Shown: positions 50,851-60,688, numbered from the stretch's first letter. The stretch is 64,000 nucleotides of DNA from Solibacillus sp. FSL R5-0449 (GCF_037975215.1 NZ_CP150239.1:534001-598000), one strand, 5' to 3'. Program-made: numbers and translations. Notes: generated from the letters alone by a model not told the origin.

Positions 50851-51573
50851 ATGAAAGAAACCGTACTCGGTATTCAAGTAAATACTGAAAGCTATGATGA
50901 ATTACTTCCGAAAGTATTTGATCAAATCGAGAAACAGCAAAAATCGTTAATCGTAGCTATTAACCCGGAAAAAATTATTAAAGCAAAAGAAGATCCGGCA
51001 CTAAAAACTCTTCTTAACAACGCGGAGTTTCAAATTCCGGATGGCATCGGGGTAATTTTGGCTTCAAAAATCCAGAAGGGTCAAATTACATCGCGTGTAA
51101 CGGGAGTCGATATGATGCTGCGTCTATGTGAGGAAGCATCTCAGCGTAAAAAGCCTATTTTCCTTTATGGCGGGAAGCCGGGAATCGCAGATCAGGCCGC
51201 TAAGAAATTACAAGAACTTTACCCATCTATCCAAATTGCCGGTACTCAGGACGGCTATGAAAAGGATAATCAAAAGGTCGTAGATAAAATTAATGAAGCG
51301 AAACCGGATTTACTGTTTGTTGCGATGGGGTCGCCAAAGCAGGAAAACTGGATTAATGCGAACCGTGATCAGCTTCACCCGACAATTTATCAAGGGGTAG
51401 GTGGTTCTTTTGATGTATTGGCAGGCAATGTGAAAAGAGCACCAGAAGTTTTCCAGAAAGTGGGGATGGAATGGTTTTACCGTTTAATGAAGGAACCGCA
51501 CCGGATAAAACGCCAAATCGCCTTGCCATTATTCTTGTTGGAAGTAGCACGTGGAACGAAAAACAACAAGTAA
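50851..51573 (+). CDS. tagA: WecG/TagA/CpsF-family N-acetylmannosaminyltransferase
   Basis: Adds ManNAc to GlcNAc-diphospho-undecaprenol, the committed linkage-unit step for wall teichoic acid and for many secondary wall polymers. Family motifs: LIVAINPEKIIKAKEDP, FQIPDGIGVILASKI, TGVDMMLRLCEEA, FLYGGKPGIA, LLFVAMGSPKQENWI and YQGVGGSFDVLAGNVKRAPE; 240 residues. The aspartate of PDG is the presumed base. ATG at 50851 follows AGAAGGGAAGA. Its neighbours (wecC and an SLH-domain S-layer gene) suggest the product anchors the S-layer rather than being classical teichoic acid. Confidence 0.93.
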   Translation: MKETVLGIQVNTESYDELLPKVFDQIEKQQKSLIVAINPEKIIKAKEDPALKTLLNNAEFQIPDGIGVILASKIQKGQITSRVTGVDMMLRLCEEASQRKKPIFLYGGKPGIADQAAKKLQELYPSIQIAGTQDGYEKDNQKVVDKINEAKPDLLFVAMGSPKQENWINANRDQLHPTIYQGVGGSFDVLAGNVKRAPEVFQKVGMEWFYRLMKEPHRIKRQIALPLFLLEVARGTKNNK

Positions 51574-51608
51574 AAGAAAAAAAATAGTGTAATCTTTGTA
51601 ATATTTGA

Positions 51609-51637
51609 TTGTTTATTTGTAATGTTAATGATACACT
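51609..51637 (+). promoter_or_regulatory. SigA-like promoter of a short transcript
   Basis: TTGTTT (51609-51614), a 17-bp spacer and TACACT (51632-51637), implying a start near 51644. Confidence 0.5.
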
Positions 51638-51643
51638 AAATTC

Positions 51644-51765
51644 AGTAGTGAGATTTCCTCTACGATATATATTAAATTTTAACTTTTCCCTGCAAGGAAA
51701 AACTCGGTTGGTAGCCCGAGAAAAAGGCTTTAGCATATAAATGCTAAAGCCTTTTTCTTTTTTTA
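51644..51765 (+). ncRNA. candidate small structured RNA between tagA and the S-layer gene
   Basis: About 120 nt from a promoter to a strong terminator with no coding frame. Three hairpins follow each other: TTTTCC/GGAAAA (51684-51701), CTCGG/CCGAG around TTGGTAGC (51703-51720), and the terminator. It could be a small RNA or an attenuator for read-through into the S-layer gene. No known riboswitch consensus is met. Confidence 0.35.
51721..51765 (+). terminator. strong terminator upstream of the S-layer gene
   Basis: AAAAAGGCTTTAGCAT (51721-51736) pairs with ATGCTAAAGCCTTTTT (51741-51756) around ATAA, followed by CTTTTTTT. Confidence 0.93.
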
Positions 51766-52266
51766 TTTTTGTCGAATTTTAGCGAACCGGTTCTATTAAT
51801 TCGTATCATACATACACTAACCAGGTAGGAAAAAAATCGGTTACATAAATAATAATTATATTACAAAAGTAATACATTAGTAATATATGTAACTTTAAAA
51901 TTATGTTTAAACCATTGGTATTATTACAATTTATAACCATTTGTTTGTCTATCAAATTCAAATCAAACCATTAATTACCACATTTTATAGTTATATTTAA
52001 ATAACAATTGGAATTTATTGGTGAAGAAAATGTTGTCTTTATGAGTATATGTGTGTCATAATTAAAGAAATTTTAAGTTATCTGAATATATTTACGTATT
52101 AATCTCTTTAATGCCTTACAAAACAGGTTAAATGTGGTTTAAATGGTAAAAAAAGATTGACATAGTAAATGTATACTAATAGAATTTATGTGTAGTTAGT
52201 TTTTCTGCACATTTTTCGTGTGGGTAACTAAAATATTATTTTCACTTATGAGGAGGAAATTTTTCA
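51766..52266. other. AT-rich upstream region of the S-layer gene
   Basis: Five hundred bases with no gene. AACCATT occurs three times (51910, 51935, 51966) and AATGGT-type complements lie nearer the promoter (about 52140). The promoter at 52157 leaves a 5' UTR of about 75 nt. Long AT-rich upstream regions are usual for strongly expressed S-layer genes. Confidence 0.5.
52157..52185 (+). promoter_or_regulatory. SigA promoter of the S-layer gene
   Basis: Perfect TTGACA (52157-52162), a 17-bp spacer and TAGAAT (52180-52185). Confidence 0.75.
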
Positions 52267-54846
52267 ATGGCTAACCAACCAAAGAAATACACAAAATTCG
52301 TAGCAACAGCTGCGACAGCTACATTAGTAGCATCTGCAATCGTACCAGTTGCATCTGCTGCATCACTATCTGACATCTCAGGTAACACACACGAAGAGGC
52401 GATCAACGCATTAGTTGATGCTGGCGTAATTAACGGTTACCCAGATGGCACTTTCAAGCCTAACAAAGAATTAACTCGTTCTGACGTTGTTAAATTATTA
52501 GGTAAATACTTAGAAGCAGAAGGTTATGCACCAGCTTCTACTTGGAAAACTAGCCCAGCTTTCGCTGACTTAAAAACAACTTCTAACGAAGAGTTATTAA
52601 AATATGCTTCAGTAGTTAAAGAAGCAGGCGTTTTCGTAGGTTCTCACGGTAACTTATTACCAGGTGATTTAATCACTCGTGAAAACATGGCATTAACTTT
52701 AGTGCGTATGGTTAACACTTTAAAAGACCTTAGCTTAGAAGAATTCGTTGCTGATCAAGATTTCACTGGTGATGTAAAAGATACTAACCAAGCAAAAGCA
52801 GAAGCTCGTTCTGCAATCGCTGTATTAGACTTCTTTGATATTACAAACCCAGCAGTATCTAACTTCAATCCAAAAGGAAACACTACTCGTGGTCAATTTG
52901 CTACTTTCTTATACAAAACAGCAAACACTGACTTCGGTAAAGCTCCATCAAATGAAGCTTCTGAAGTAGTACCAGAAAAATTAGAGTTAGTGGAAAGATC
53001 AGTTCAATCAAATGATGGTGAATTTGTTACATTAAAAGTTAAAGTTACTACAAAAGCTGGGGAATCTGCAGCTAATATTCCAGTAACTATTACTATCGAT
53101 CCAGGTAATGACCAACTATTAACTCCACAAATTAAAGAAGAAGTTCTGACTGATGCTGAAGGATTCGCTACTTATACTTATACTCGTGAATATTCAAAAT
53201 CATTTGAAGATACAGTAGTAGCATATTCATCTGTTAAATCTACAGTAAGAACAACTGGCGTAGTTTACTGGAATCAATCAGTAGCTATTAAAGACGTAAC
53301 TGAAAAAACTGAATTAGCTAATGGTGAGCAAAAAGTTTATCAAATTACTGGTGAAGAAAATGCTCAGTATTATGTAACGTTTAAGGAAAATTTAAATGTT
53401 ACACCTGATAAAGCTGTTAATGCTAAAGTGTTAGGTTTAGGCGGTTTCGTTGGCGGTATTGCAACTAATAAAGTAGAATCTTTATATGAGTTCACAACTG
53501 GCGGACATAATGTAGCACTTGTTACATTAGATGAAAATGGTAAAGCTAATATTGTAATTACAGGAACAGATGCATCTGTTACACCTGTAGTTTATGCTTC
53601 TGGTGGTACTCGTAAGTCTCCAGTATCAACTGCTAAAAAGTATAGTGCGTCAGCTTTACAAGCACAAGGTACAACAGCTAAATTTACTGCAGAAGCTTTA
53701 TATGACTTAACAATTCAAGCAGAAGGTAAACAAGAATCTGCTTACCGTGTTTCCACTCCATCAACTTTAACTTCAACATCTGAAATTGGTGGTCGTGATT
53801 ACGTAGTTACTTTAAAAGATAAAGCGGGTAAAGTATTACCGAATACAGAAGTTAAAGTAGGATTCAGTAAAAATACTGGTACTTCAACTCCAACGGATGT
53901 AGTTGTATATGCAAATAAAACGGCACAAACTGTTACATCAGATAGCGGTTACGTAACAGTAAAAACAGATAAAGATGGTAAGGCTAAATTTACTGTAACA
54001 GGTTTATTAAATGGTTATGCAACACCTGTAGCATTTATTGGGGATTCTTTAACTGATAATAAAATTTCTAAAACTGGTGAAATTACTTACTTCCGTTCTG
54101 TATATTCAAATGAATATACAAGTGCATTAAAAGTTACTGATTCAGAAGGTAATGAAATCACAAAAGCTGGTCAAGGAAACGATGTTAACTTCACTTATCA
54201 GTTATCTGATCAAAATGGTAAGCCACGTTCTTATACATCACCAGTTGGCACACCATCGGAATTAAGAAATACACCGGTTACATTTACAGTTCGTGCAGGG
54301 TCTACACCAGTTACAGTAACAGTACCAGCGACAACAAATGTAGTATCAGGTCAAGCTAGAACTGTTGTAATCCCAGCATTTGAAACAAAAGAAATTTCAA
54401 CAATTTTATTAGATGGCTCTGTTAATACAGCAATTCAATTAACAACAGTTAATCCTTCAGAAGTAACTGTAACTGCAACACCTACAAACTCTGGTTTATC
54501 TGGATTAACATCAATCAGTAAATCAATTGAATTTATTTCTGGCGCAGCTACTCCAACATTTACTGTTAATGCAAATGTTGTAAATAATGTTACGACAACA
54601 GTCGATTCTGTTACATTAACATTTAGTGAAGCTGTTTCTACAAATGAAATCATTGTTACTGGCTTTAATGGTGGAACAACATCAGTAAGTCCAACAGCTG
54701 ATAACAAAGTTTTAAATGTATACTTCTATGGTACAAAGTTATCTGCTACACCTAATAATACATTCTCAATTTCTTATAAAGGTAAAACTTATAATTTTGA
54801 GTATAATGTAACTAATGGTGCAGTTAGACTAATTTCTACTAACTAA
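52267..54846 (+). CDS. S-layer protein with three SLH domains
   Basis: An 859-residue exported surface protein. The signal peptide (residues 1 to about 31) ends at the AxA site VASA. Three S-layer homology domains follow (about 33-85, 98-150, 155-210), with motifs INGYPDGTFKPNKELTRSDVVKLL, LLPGDLITRENMALTL and FNPKGNTTRGQFATFLYK; they bind pyruvylated secondary wall polymer. The rest is beta-rich Ig-like sequence (KAGESAANIPVTITID, KDKAGKVLPNTEVKVGF, VDSVTLTFSEAVS) that would form the lattice. Strong promoter, GAGGAGGAAA site and highly biased codons point to massive expression. It is shorter than the roughly 1200-residue L. sphaericus proteins. The wall-polymer genes wecC and tagA are directly upstream. 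Confidence 0.95.
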   Translation: MANQPKKYTKFVATAATATLVASAIVPVASAASLSDISGNTHEEAINALVDAGVINGYPDGTFKPNKELTRSDVVKLLGKYLEAEGYAPASTWKTSPAFADLKTTSNEELLKYASVVKEAGVFVGSHGNLLPGDLITRENMALTLVRMVNTLKDLSLEEFVADQDFTGDVKDTNQAKAEARSAIAVLDFFDITNPAVSNFNPKGNTTRGQFATFLYKTANTDFGKAPSNEASEVVPEKLELVERSVQSNDGEFVTLKVKVTTKAGESAANIPVTITIDPGNDQLLTPQIKEEVLTDAEGFATYTYTREYSKSFEDTVVAYSSVKSTVRTTGVVYWNQSVAIKDVTEKTELANGEQKVYQITGEENAQYYVTFKENLNVTPDKAVNAKVLGLGGFVGGIATNKVESLYEFTTGGHNVALVTLDENGKANIVITGTDASVTPVVYASGGTRKSPVSTAKKYSASALQAQGTTAKFTAEALYDLTIQAEGKQESAYRVSTPSTLTSTSEIGGRDYVVTLKDKAGKVLPNTEVKVGFSKNTGTSTPTDVVVYANKTAQTVTSDSGYVTVKTDKDGKAKFTVTGLLNGYATPVAFIGDSLTDNKISKTGEITYFRSVYSNEYTSALKVTDSEGNEITKAGQGNDVNFTYQLSDQNGKPRSYTSPVGTPSELRNTPVTFTVRAGSTPVTVTVPATTNVVSGQARTVVIPAFETKEISTILLDGSVNTAIQLTTVNPSEVTVTATPTNSGLSGLTSISKSIEFISGAATPTFTVNANVVNNVTTTVDSVTLTFSEAVSTNEIIVTGFNGGTTSVSPTADNKVLNVYFYGTKLSATPNNTFSISYKGKTYNFEYNVTNGAVRLISTN

Positions 54847-54888
54847 TAATCTTTAGTATTCGAATTAAATTTATTGATTTTTGAATAG

Positions 54889-54940
54889 AGCTGCACTCTA
54901 ATTGTTAGGGATATCTAATGATTAGAGTAGCAGCTTTTTT
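54889..54940 (+). terminator. terminator of the S-layer gene
   Basis: AGCTGC-A-CTCTAAT (54889-54902) pairs with ATTAGAG-TA-GCAGCT (54921-54935), followed by TTTTTT. Confidence 0.9.
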
Positions 54941-55078
54941 ATGCGCTGTTAATGTATTCTGGTTCTATAATTATCATTTAGATATTCAAACAATTTCATA
55001 ATAAAAAAGCACAAAATCACACTTTTTTATATACTTGAATTGTCGAGAAACAAGCAATAGAAAGGTGATTTGTGCTGT

Positions 55079-55247
55079 ATGAATTTTAACATGAATATTC
55101 CAAGATTAAAAGGTGTAGATATTACAAGAGTTGGAGATGGGTATGACGATTTCGTTTGAAATGCCGCTTCGTGTGCATCAATGTCCCGCATGGGAACAAC
55201 GGACAACGAAAGAGCACGACTGTCGCATTCAAAAGATTAAGCATTAA
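55079..55247 (+). pseudogene. ISL3-family transposase, N-terminal remnant
   Basis: ATG at 55079 opens MNFNMNIPRLKGVDITRVG and breaks at a frameshift near 55155; the next frame continues EMPLRVHQCPAWEQRTTKEHD to a stop. This is the zinc-finger N-terminus of an ISL3-type transposase, with one cysteine of the finger replaced (CPAW instead of CPAC-type). Upstream, AGCACAAAATCAC (about 55009) and GTGATTTGTGCT (about 55065) form an inverted repeat. Not functional. Confidence 0.8.
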
Positions 55248-55353
55248 AAATCGTAGGGTAGTAAATTCTTACAAAATCCGTCGTTAAAACGAATCTAAGG
55301 AAGATTAAAGAGGAATTATTCTAATTTTATAAGCAAGTTGAATAATTTGGAAT

Positions 55354-55569
55354 ACTAGTATTCAAGCGTCACATCCTGACCTTTTGAATTGGCAAACAGA
55401 AATCCTAAACAGTTTTTCATTTGGCTATTCTAATGGCTTTTTAGAAAGCATTAATAATAAAACAAAAGTGATGAAACGGGAGGCTTATGGAATCAGACAT
55501 TTCCATCACTTTAAAGCAAAGATTTTATTAAATTTAAAGTGTAAAAATATAGGTGGTCATGTTGGATGA
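55354..55569 (+). pseudogene. ISL3-family transposase, C-terminal remnant
   Basis: An open stretch reading SIQASHPDLLNWQTEILNSF...GYSNGFLESINNKTKVMKREAYGIRHFHHFKAK to a stop at 55567 is the conserved C-terminal end of ISL3 transposases (NNKTKVMKR). The central catalytic part is missing, so about two thirds of the gene has been deleted between this and the N-terminal remnant. The sequence up to about 55612 (CACCCCAACATTTGACTTAGAACC) looks like the right inverted-repeat end. Confidence 0.8.
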
Positions 55570-55612
55570 AATAAGTTTAGAAAAGATTTCACCCCAACAT
55601 TTGACTTAGAAC

Positions 55613-56063
55613 CAAAAAAAGAGATCGAAAAATAGTTGAATTCACTTTCAAAATTTGATCTAGAGGTGCAGTAATCAAATAAAGACAGTCAACACTTTTA
55701 GAGGAATTACAGTGGTTTGACATTATAATTTTGCTCTTTTAAATCACTACCTGCCGTTTGCGTTAGGTAAAATATTTTTAGTCATAAGACATGAATGAGA
55801 AGTAATTTATAAAGGGTTCATGCTTCATTTTGTGACAAAGGGTGAGTTGCTTTATCGCCTTAAAATAGAAGAATATACCCATAAATCTCAAATCACCTTA
55901 AGCCAATATAAAGTGAAGATTTGATTATTTTTAACGATATAATTTATATAGGTAATGGACCAACTTGAAGCTAATTTATTGTTTCAGAATATTATTAATT
56001 TATAGGTAAAAACTACGGGTTATTTTAACTTCAAATAAGAACCCAAAGTAATGGAGGGAATCG
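55613..56063. other. degenerate region between insertion-sequence remnants
   Basis: About 450 AT-rich bases with stops in all frames. No gene or clear transposase fragment could be recognised; it is probably eroded mobile-element DNA. Confidence 0.4.
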
Positions 56064-56204
56064 ATGGGAAACAAAGGTATTACAACGGCTACTCTAGACC
56101 ATTTACTGGGCAGACTGGAAGTTGTACATATGGATGGCGTTAATTATCGAAAAAAAGTTGCCGGTAGCTTTAAAGAAAAAAAGGAAAAGGGTATCTTAGC
56201 GTAA
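56064..56204 (+). pseudogene. IS21-family IstB helper ATPase, C-terminal remnant
   Basis: A 46-codon frame reads GNKGITTATLDHLLGRLEVVHMDGVNYRKKVAG, which fits the C-terminal end of IstB-type transposition ATPases (ITTATLDRLLH...DGxSYR). Everything before it, including the P-loop, is gone. GGAGG precedes its ATG by chance or as a relic. Confidence 0.6.
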
Positions 56205-56570
56205 AGTGTAAAAAACTGCTTGAAGATTGCACTTAATTATATTGAAATTTACCAATAAAGTGAATCGTGTATTAAGTATTCTTGCTTGTAAAGTAAATAT
56301 GAAAATGATAGAAAGTGAGTAGGGCAAAAAAAAATTATTTTTTGGTCTCAGATTTGAGTTATCGAAAGCTTAGGTAGATCGTTCGTTAGATAGATTTATC
56401 AAGCTCAGACAAAATCATATAAGATTCAAAGGATCCATTAAGTAAATGTAGGGTAAAGGGTGACAATAATTTGTTCTACCGGAATATGTATATATAATTG
56501 TGTAAAAGTGAAAAGTCATATCAATTCCAGGGTAAATTATTGTGCCACCAAAACATTAGGAGGAATTATT

Positions 56571-57455
56571 ATGACTCAACTTAATCTTAACCTAAATCTT
56601 GAAGAAATTGAAGCGGCGATACTCGGATCTGATATTGACAACATCATTAAATTTTCGGTTATTTTAATATTAAATCAATACATGGAACATGAACGTGACG
56701 CCTATCTTCAAGCAGAAGCCTATGAACGAAACGATACACGGGTAACACAGCGCAATTCTGTCGATGATGGAAATGGTTGTACAGGGCGTTTCCACACGTC
56801 GCGTGACAAAAATCGTAGAGGAACTCATTGGCCTAACGGTATCAGCATCTATTATTTCTACACTAACGAAGCGTTTGGATCTGCTTAATAAAGAGTGGGC
56901 CAGCCGTAAACTTGACCATTGTCATTTTGCGTTTTTATAAGTAGACGCCATGTATATCAAAGTGCGGGAAAAACGCAAAACAAGCCTGAACTGGTTATTT
57001 CGGATGCGAATGTAGGCTTGAAGAAAGCCACTTCCGAAAGCTTTTTAGGGACAGGCTGGAAACACTGCCACTTCCATTTCTAACGAAATATTTTTACAAA
57101 ACTTCCGAAAAAAGATACCCGAGCTTTTCGTCGCAAAGTATCCGCGATTTTCCGGGAAGATACATTAAAAGGTGCCAAGTTAAAATACCAGGCTCTCCAT
57201 GATGAATACAGCGAAGTGGATAAATACGAAAAAGCGATGGATGTATTGGAACAAGGTTTCGATGAAGTGACACAATATTATCAGTTTAAACCGGCGATTC
57301 ACCGCTTTATCCGTACAACGTATCGAGTAGAAAATATCAATCAACAGATTAGACGGAGAGAAAAGGTGATTCGAATATTCCTGAATTATAACTCGGCAAT
57401 CCATCTAATCGGCGAAGTATTAATGGATATTGATAACGTGTATGTAGAAGAATAA
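56571..57455 (+). pseudogene. IS256-family (Mutator) transposase, multiply broken
   Basis: ATG at 56571 behind TTAGGAGGAATT opens MTQLNLNLNLEEIEAAILGSD, the usual IS256 start. Frameshifts then interrupt it: the segment KIVEELIGLTVSASIISTLTKRLDLLNKEWASR lies in another frame, a stop falls just before VDAMYIKVREKRK (first catalytic Asp), then a deletion, and the last 80 codons (YEKAMDVLEQGFDEVTQYY...RRREKVIRIF...IHLIGEVLMDID) are open to the stop at 57453. The left end ATAATTGTGTAAAAG (about 56494) is IS256-like; no matching right end is seen. Not functional. Confidence 0.88.
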
Positions 57456-57479
57456 AAAAGTGAATAGTAAAGCGCGAAA

Positions 57480-57525
57480 TATTGGAGATCTAGGAAAGGG
57501 CTAGCCCTTTCCTAGATCTCCAATA
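57480..57525. repeat. perfect 46-bp palindrome without loop
   Basis: Bases 57480-57502 (TATTGGAGATCTAGG then AAAGGGCT) are exactly complementary to 57503-57525, with no central spacer. It lies 25 bp after the IS256 remnant and before the polysaccharide cluster. No T-run follows, so it is not a standard terminator. Confidence 0.9.
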
Positions 57526-57686
57526 CCAAATAACAAAGAGCACATACAAAAACCGGAAATACATTTTGGACATATATTGTTGTTTTCTCACAGTGGAAGA
57601 GAGAATATTGTGATTGTACGGATAGGGATATAAATTTAGTGTATAATAGAAACGTCATTTTAAATTAATATAAAGGATTGTGAAAA

Positions 57687-58184
57687 ATGAGGCTAACAGA
57701 AAACATTAGAAGATATATATTATTAAGTATAGTAGCGTTTATAATCATTGGAGTTTTTACTGCGAAATATATTGGTAATAAGCAAGATGAGCAATTTATG
57801 TATGAAGAAATGTTATATAACCAAGCGAGTAATACATATCAAGAAGGTGATTTTAGTGAGGCTTTATTATATATTAATGAATTATTAAAGTTACAGCCTA
57901 GCTCAGAAGCAGTTAATTACCTAGGGGCACTAATTACAATGAATAATAGTGAATTTAAGCAAGCTTCTATTTTATTTCAAAAAACTTTGGATATAAATCC
58001 TTATAAAGTAGAAGATTCAATATTCCTAGCCCAGTACGGTGAAGTATTATTAAAATTAAAGCAATATGATGATGCAAAATCTGTTTTTGAAAAATCTTAT
58101 GAATGGTCTTGGAAACTAGATAATTCACAAGAATTTCAAGAGTATTTAAAACAGAATTTAACTCAAATAGAAAAATATAGTTAG
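57687..58184 (+). CDS. membrane-anchored TPR protein
   Basis: A 165-residue protein with one N-terminal membrane helix (YILLSIVAFIIIGVFTAKYI, about residues 10-29) and then tetratricopeptide-like repeats (NTYQEGDFSEALLYINELLKLQPSS, and FKQASILFQKTLDINP, YDDAKSVFEKSYEWS). It starts an AT-rich operon and is 14 bp from a WaaL/Wzy-like gene. TPR partners are common beside O-antigen ligase-type enzymes, where they help oligomerise or recognise substrate; that role is inferred. A TATAAT lies near 57641-57646. Confidence 0.8.
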   Translation: MRLTENIRRYILLSIVAFIIIGVFTAKYIGNKQDEQFMYEEMLYNQASNTYQEGDFSEALLYINELLKLQPSSEAVNYLGALITMNNSEFKQASILFQKTLDINPYKVEDSIFLAQYGEVLLKLKQYDDAKSVFEKSYEWSWKLDNSQEFQEYLKQNLTQIEKYS

Positions 58185-58198
58185 AAAGGGGAATTAAT

Positions 58199-59746
58199 GT
58201 GACATTATTTTATGAAGAACTACATAAATCCAAATCTTTTGATGACGAGCAAGAAAATGAGCAAGCAAGAGCTAATATCGATAAATGGATTTTTAGAATA
58301 TTATTGTTTTTAATTGGCTTTATGCCCTTACTAGTATTAGCGAACGGAGAAGAAGTAATTAGTTCTATAATTTCAAATATAGATGTGTTATCTTCAGGAG
58401 TAAAAGGAGAATTATTCACACATTATAAGGCATTATTACTTAGTTATGGAACGATTATTACAGGGGGATTATTTTTAGCTAAAATAGTTTTTATGAGAGG
58501 TACAATTCGTAAAACAAAGCTAAATTATATATTAAGTCTATTCTCTGTTGCCCTTATCTTGTCGACGATTACTTCTCCGAATGTAACAATTTCTTTAAAT
58601 GGCCAATATAATCGATCAGATGGTGCAATTAGTTGGTTATGTTATTTAGTATTAATATTTGTAGCTATGAATATAGAATATCCTAAAAATGTTGTGCGTT
58701 ATATTATGTATACAATGATGCCTTTTGTTTATGTTAACTTTTATATTATTACAATGAACTTTTATGGCAAAAATTTATTAGAACAGAATTGGCTTCAAAA
58801 GCTAGTTTCTATTACAATTCCTGCAGGAGCTTCTATTTCAGAGGGAGCAGTACTTGTCGGAACGCTTAATCAGTGGAATTATATGAGTGGTATGTTTGCG
58901 ATAATGACAGTAATGTTTTTAGCATGGTCCATTACTTCAAAAATATGGGCTGATTCTATTATAGGCGCAGTTACTTCCATTGTTTCAATTTTAGTGATGT
59001 TTATGGCTATGTCAACTAGTGGTTTCTTAACTATAATAACTACTATTCCATTTTTCTTTTTAATACTATTTAAAATGAAGGAAAAGAAAAAAGCTATTAT
59101 TAGTCTAATATTATTTTTGTCTGTTACTGCACCAATATTTCACGTGTTATCCATTAAAAATCCAATAATATGGTCAGAATCATTTGGCTATTTTTTAAAT
59201 TCAAATCCATATGAATTACAAGAAATATCATCATTAATTTACAAAGAAAATACAGTCTATGCTTCCAATAGTACTGTTGAGTTACCGATATTGCCTGAGA
59301 GAGATGGGAGTGCAGGTTCTGGTCGTTTATATATATGGGAGAAGGGTTTAGGCTTAGTTCAAGATAGGGCTCTTTTAGGTTATGGAATGGATACTTTTAT
59401 GTATCATTTCCCTCATTATAATATTGATGCAAGATCAGGGAACTGGAATGAAGAAATAATAGTGGACAAACCCCATAATACTTATTTAGGAGTTTTATAT
59501 GGAGCAGGATTATTCGGGTTTTTACCATTTATTTTAATTGCAGGATTTACGTTAATCAAATTTATAAGGGTATTATTTAAAGGTAAAGAAAATTTAGTGG
59601 TGTTAGGTATTGGAGGAGGAGCGTATTTTATTCAAGCTCTATTCAATGATTCATTGCCAAGTACTACAGGAGTAATATTTATAATATTGGGGATTTTCTT
59701 TGGCGTGATATTAAAATTAAATGTTTCTGAAGGAGAGAAGGTATAG
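58199..59746 (+). CDS. O-antigen ligase family (WaaL/Wzy-like) membrane protein
   Basis: A 515-residue polytopic protein with about 12 membrane segments. A large outer loop between late helices contains SGRLYIWEKGLGLVQDRALLGYGMDTFMYHFP and DKPHNTYLGVLYGAGLFGF, the arginine- and histidine-bearing pattern of the Wzy_C/O-antigen ligase family. The start is GTG at 58199 behind AGAAAGGGGAATTAAT; the stop overlaps the next start by one base. It could be the repeat-unit polymerase, or, given the TPR partner and nearby S-layer gene, a WsfB-like ligase that transfers glycan to protein. The other candidate polymerase is at 60767. Confidence 0.85.
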   Translation: MTLFYEELHKSKSFDDEQENEQARANIDKWIFRILLFLIGFMPLLVLANGEEVISSIISNIDVLSSGVKGELFTHYKALLLSYGTIITGGLFLAKIVFMRGTIRKTKLNYILSLFSVALILSTITSPNVTISLNGQYNRSDGAISWLCYLVLIFVAMNIEYPKNVVRYIMYTMMPFVYVNFYIITMNFYGKNLLEQNWLQKLVSITIPAGASISEGAVLVGTLNQWNYMSGMFAIMTVMFLAWSITSKIWADSIIGAVTSIVSILVMFMAMSTSGFLTIITTIPFFFLILFKMKEKKKAIISLILFLSVTAPIFHVLSIKNPIIWSESFGYFLNSNPYELQEISSLIYKENTVYASNSTVELPILPERDGSAGSGRLYIWEKGLGLVQDRALLGYGMDTFMYHFPHYNIDARSGNWNEEIIVDKPHNTYLGVLYGAGLFGFLPFILIAGFTLIKFIRVLFKGKENLVVLGIGGGAYFIQALFNDSLPSTTGVIFIILGIFFGVILKLNVSEGEKV

Positions 59747-60669
59747 TGAGGGAATCGTTGGAACTGCGTGAGCTTATCGACATTATTTTTAAAGGCAAAT
59801 GGATTATTGTTTTAACCATTATTATAGGTATTGTAATTGCATTTGTAATTAGTTGGTATTTTATGGAAGATAGATATGAGTCAAAGGCAGTAGTACAAGT
59901 AGCCAGTGGAACACAGGATACGGGGATTATGTCTAATTTTATAGCCACTGAATTTACACCCCTGGTATATATTCAAAGAATCCAAAATGAAACGAAAATG
60001 AACGAAGCGTTTAGTAAAAGTAATTTTGAAAGTTTTAATCAGGAAAATTTGTTAATAAAAAATGAACCAAATTCTAACTTAGTTGAATTAGTATATACTG
60101 GGTTAACACCCCAAGAAACACAACAAGGTTTACAGGTTCTAATTAATGAAACTAAATCTGATATGAATAATTCTGTTAAGAAAACTCTGGATGATTTGGA
60201 AGCTACTTATTTAAGTGAATCGGAAGTGCTATCAAGTGAAATTGAAAACTTAATGGTTACATATAACAACCTAATTAGTTCTAATGAACTGCCGGAGATT
60301 TTAATATTACAAACTATTTCAGATACACAATTTGTAATAGATTTAAATGAGCAACAGAGTGCAGCTTTAGCAAATATTGATGGCAATGTACAAAATCAGT
60401 TGTTACAAATAAAAGCTAAGATTGATGCAAAATCTGATGAATATAGAAGTGTATTGGCAAAATACCAATCTGTTAAAACAGGATTAGATAGTTTCAATCC
60501 TGATCCATTTATTCGAATTATTATTGAACCAACATATGCTGAAAACCCAACCAGTCCTAATAAACTTTTAAATTTAATAATCGGATTTTTATTAGCAATA
60601 ATATTGGGAACTGCAATTGTATTATTCAGAGCATATTGGAAAAGAACAGGGAATATAAATACTATTTAA
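59746..60669 (+). CDS. Wzz-type polysaccharide co-polymerase (chain-length regulator)
   Basis: A 307-residue protein with two terminal membrane helices (about residues 18-40 and 273-297) and a long coiled outer domain. The pre-TM2 motif PTYAENPTSPNKLLNLIIGFLLAIILG is the proline-rich signature of Wzz/CapA proteins that control chain length. No tyrosine kinase domain or partner kinase is adjacent. The start is GTG at 59746, sharing one base with the stop of the ligase gene, so the two are coupled. Confidence 0.88.
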   Translation: MRESLELRELIDIIFKGKWIIVLTIIIGIVIAFVISWYFMEDRYESKAVVQVASGTQDTGIMSNFIATEFTPLVYIQRIQNETKMNEAFSKSNFESFNQENLLIKNEPNSNLVELVYTGLTPQETQQGLQVLINETKSDMNNSVKKTLDDLEATYLSESEVLSSEIENLMVTYNNLISSNELPEILILQTISDTQFVIDLNEQQSAALANIDGNVQNQLLQIKAKIDAKSDEYRSVLAKYQSVKTGLDSFNPDPFIRIIIEPTYAENPTSPNKLLNLIIGFLLAIILGTAIVLFRAYWKRTGNINTI

Positions 60670-60688
60670 ATTAAATCTTACATTATGC

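Noticed and set aside
51644-51765. Cyclic-di-GMP or other known riboswitch upstream of the S-layer gene
   Set aside because: GGTTGGTAGC recalls part of a c-di-GMP-I aptamer, but the other conserved segments are missing and the region is too short.
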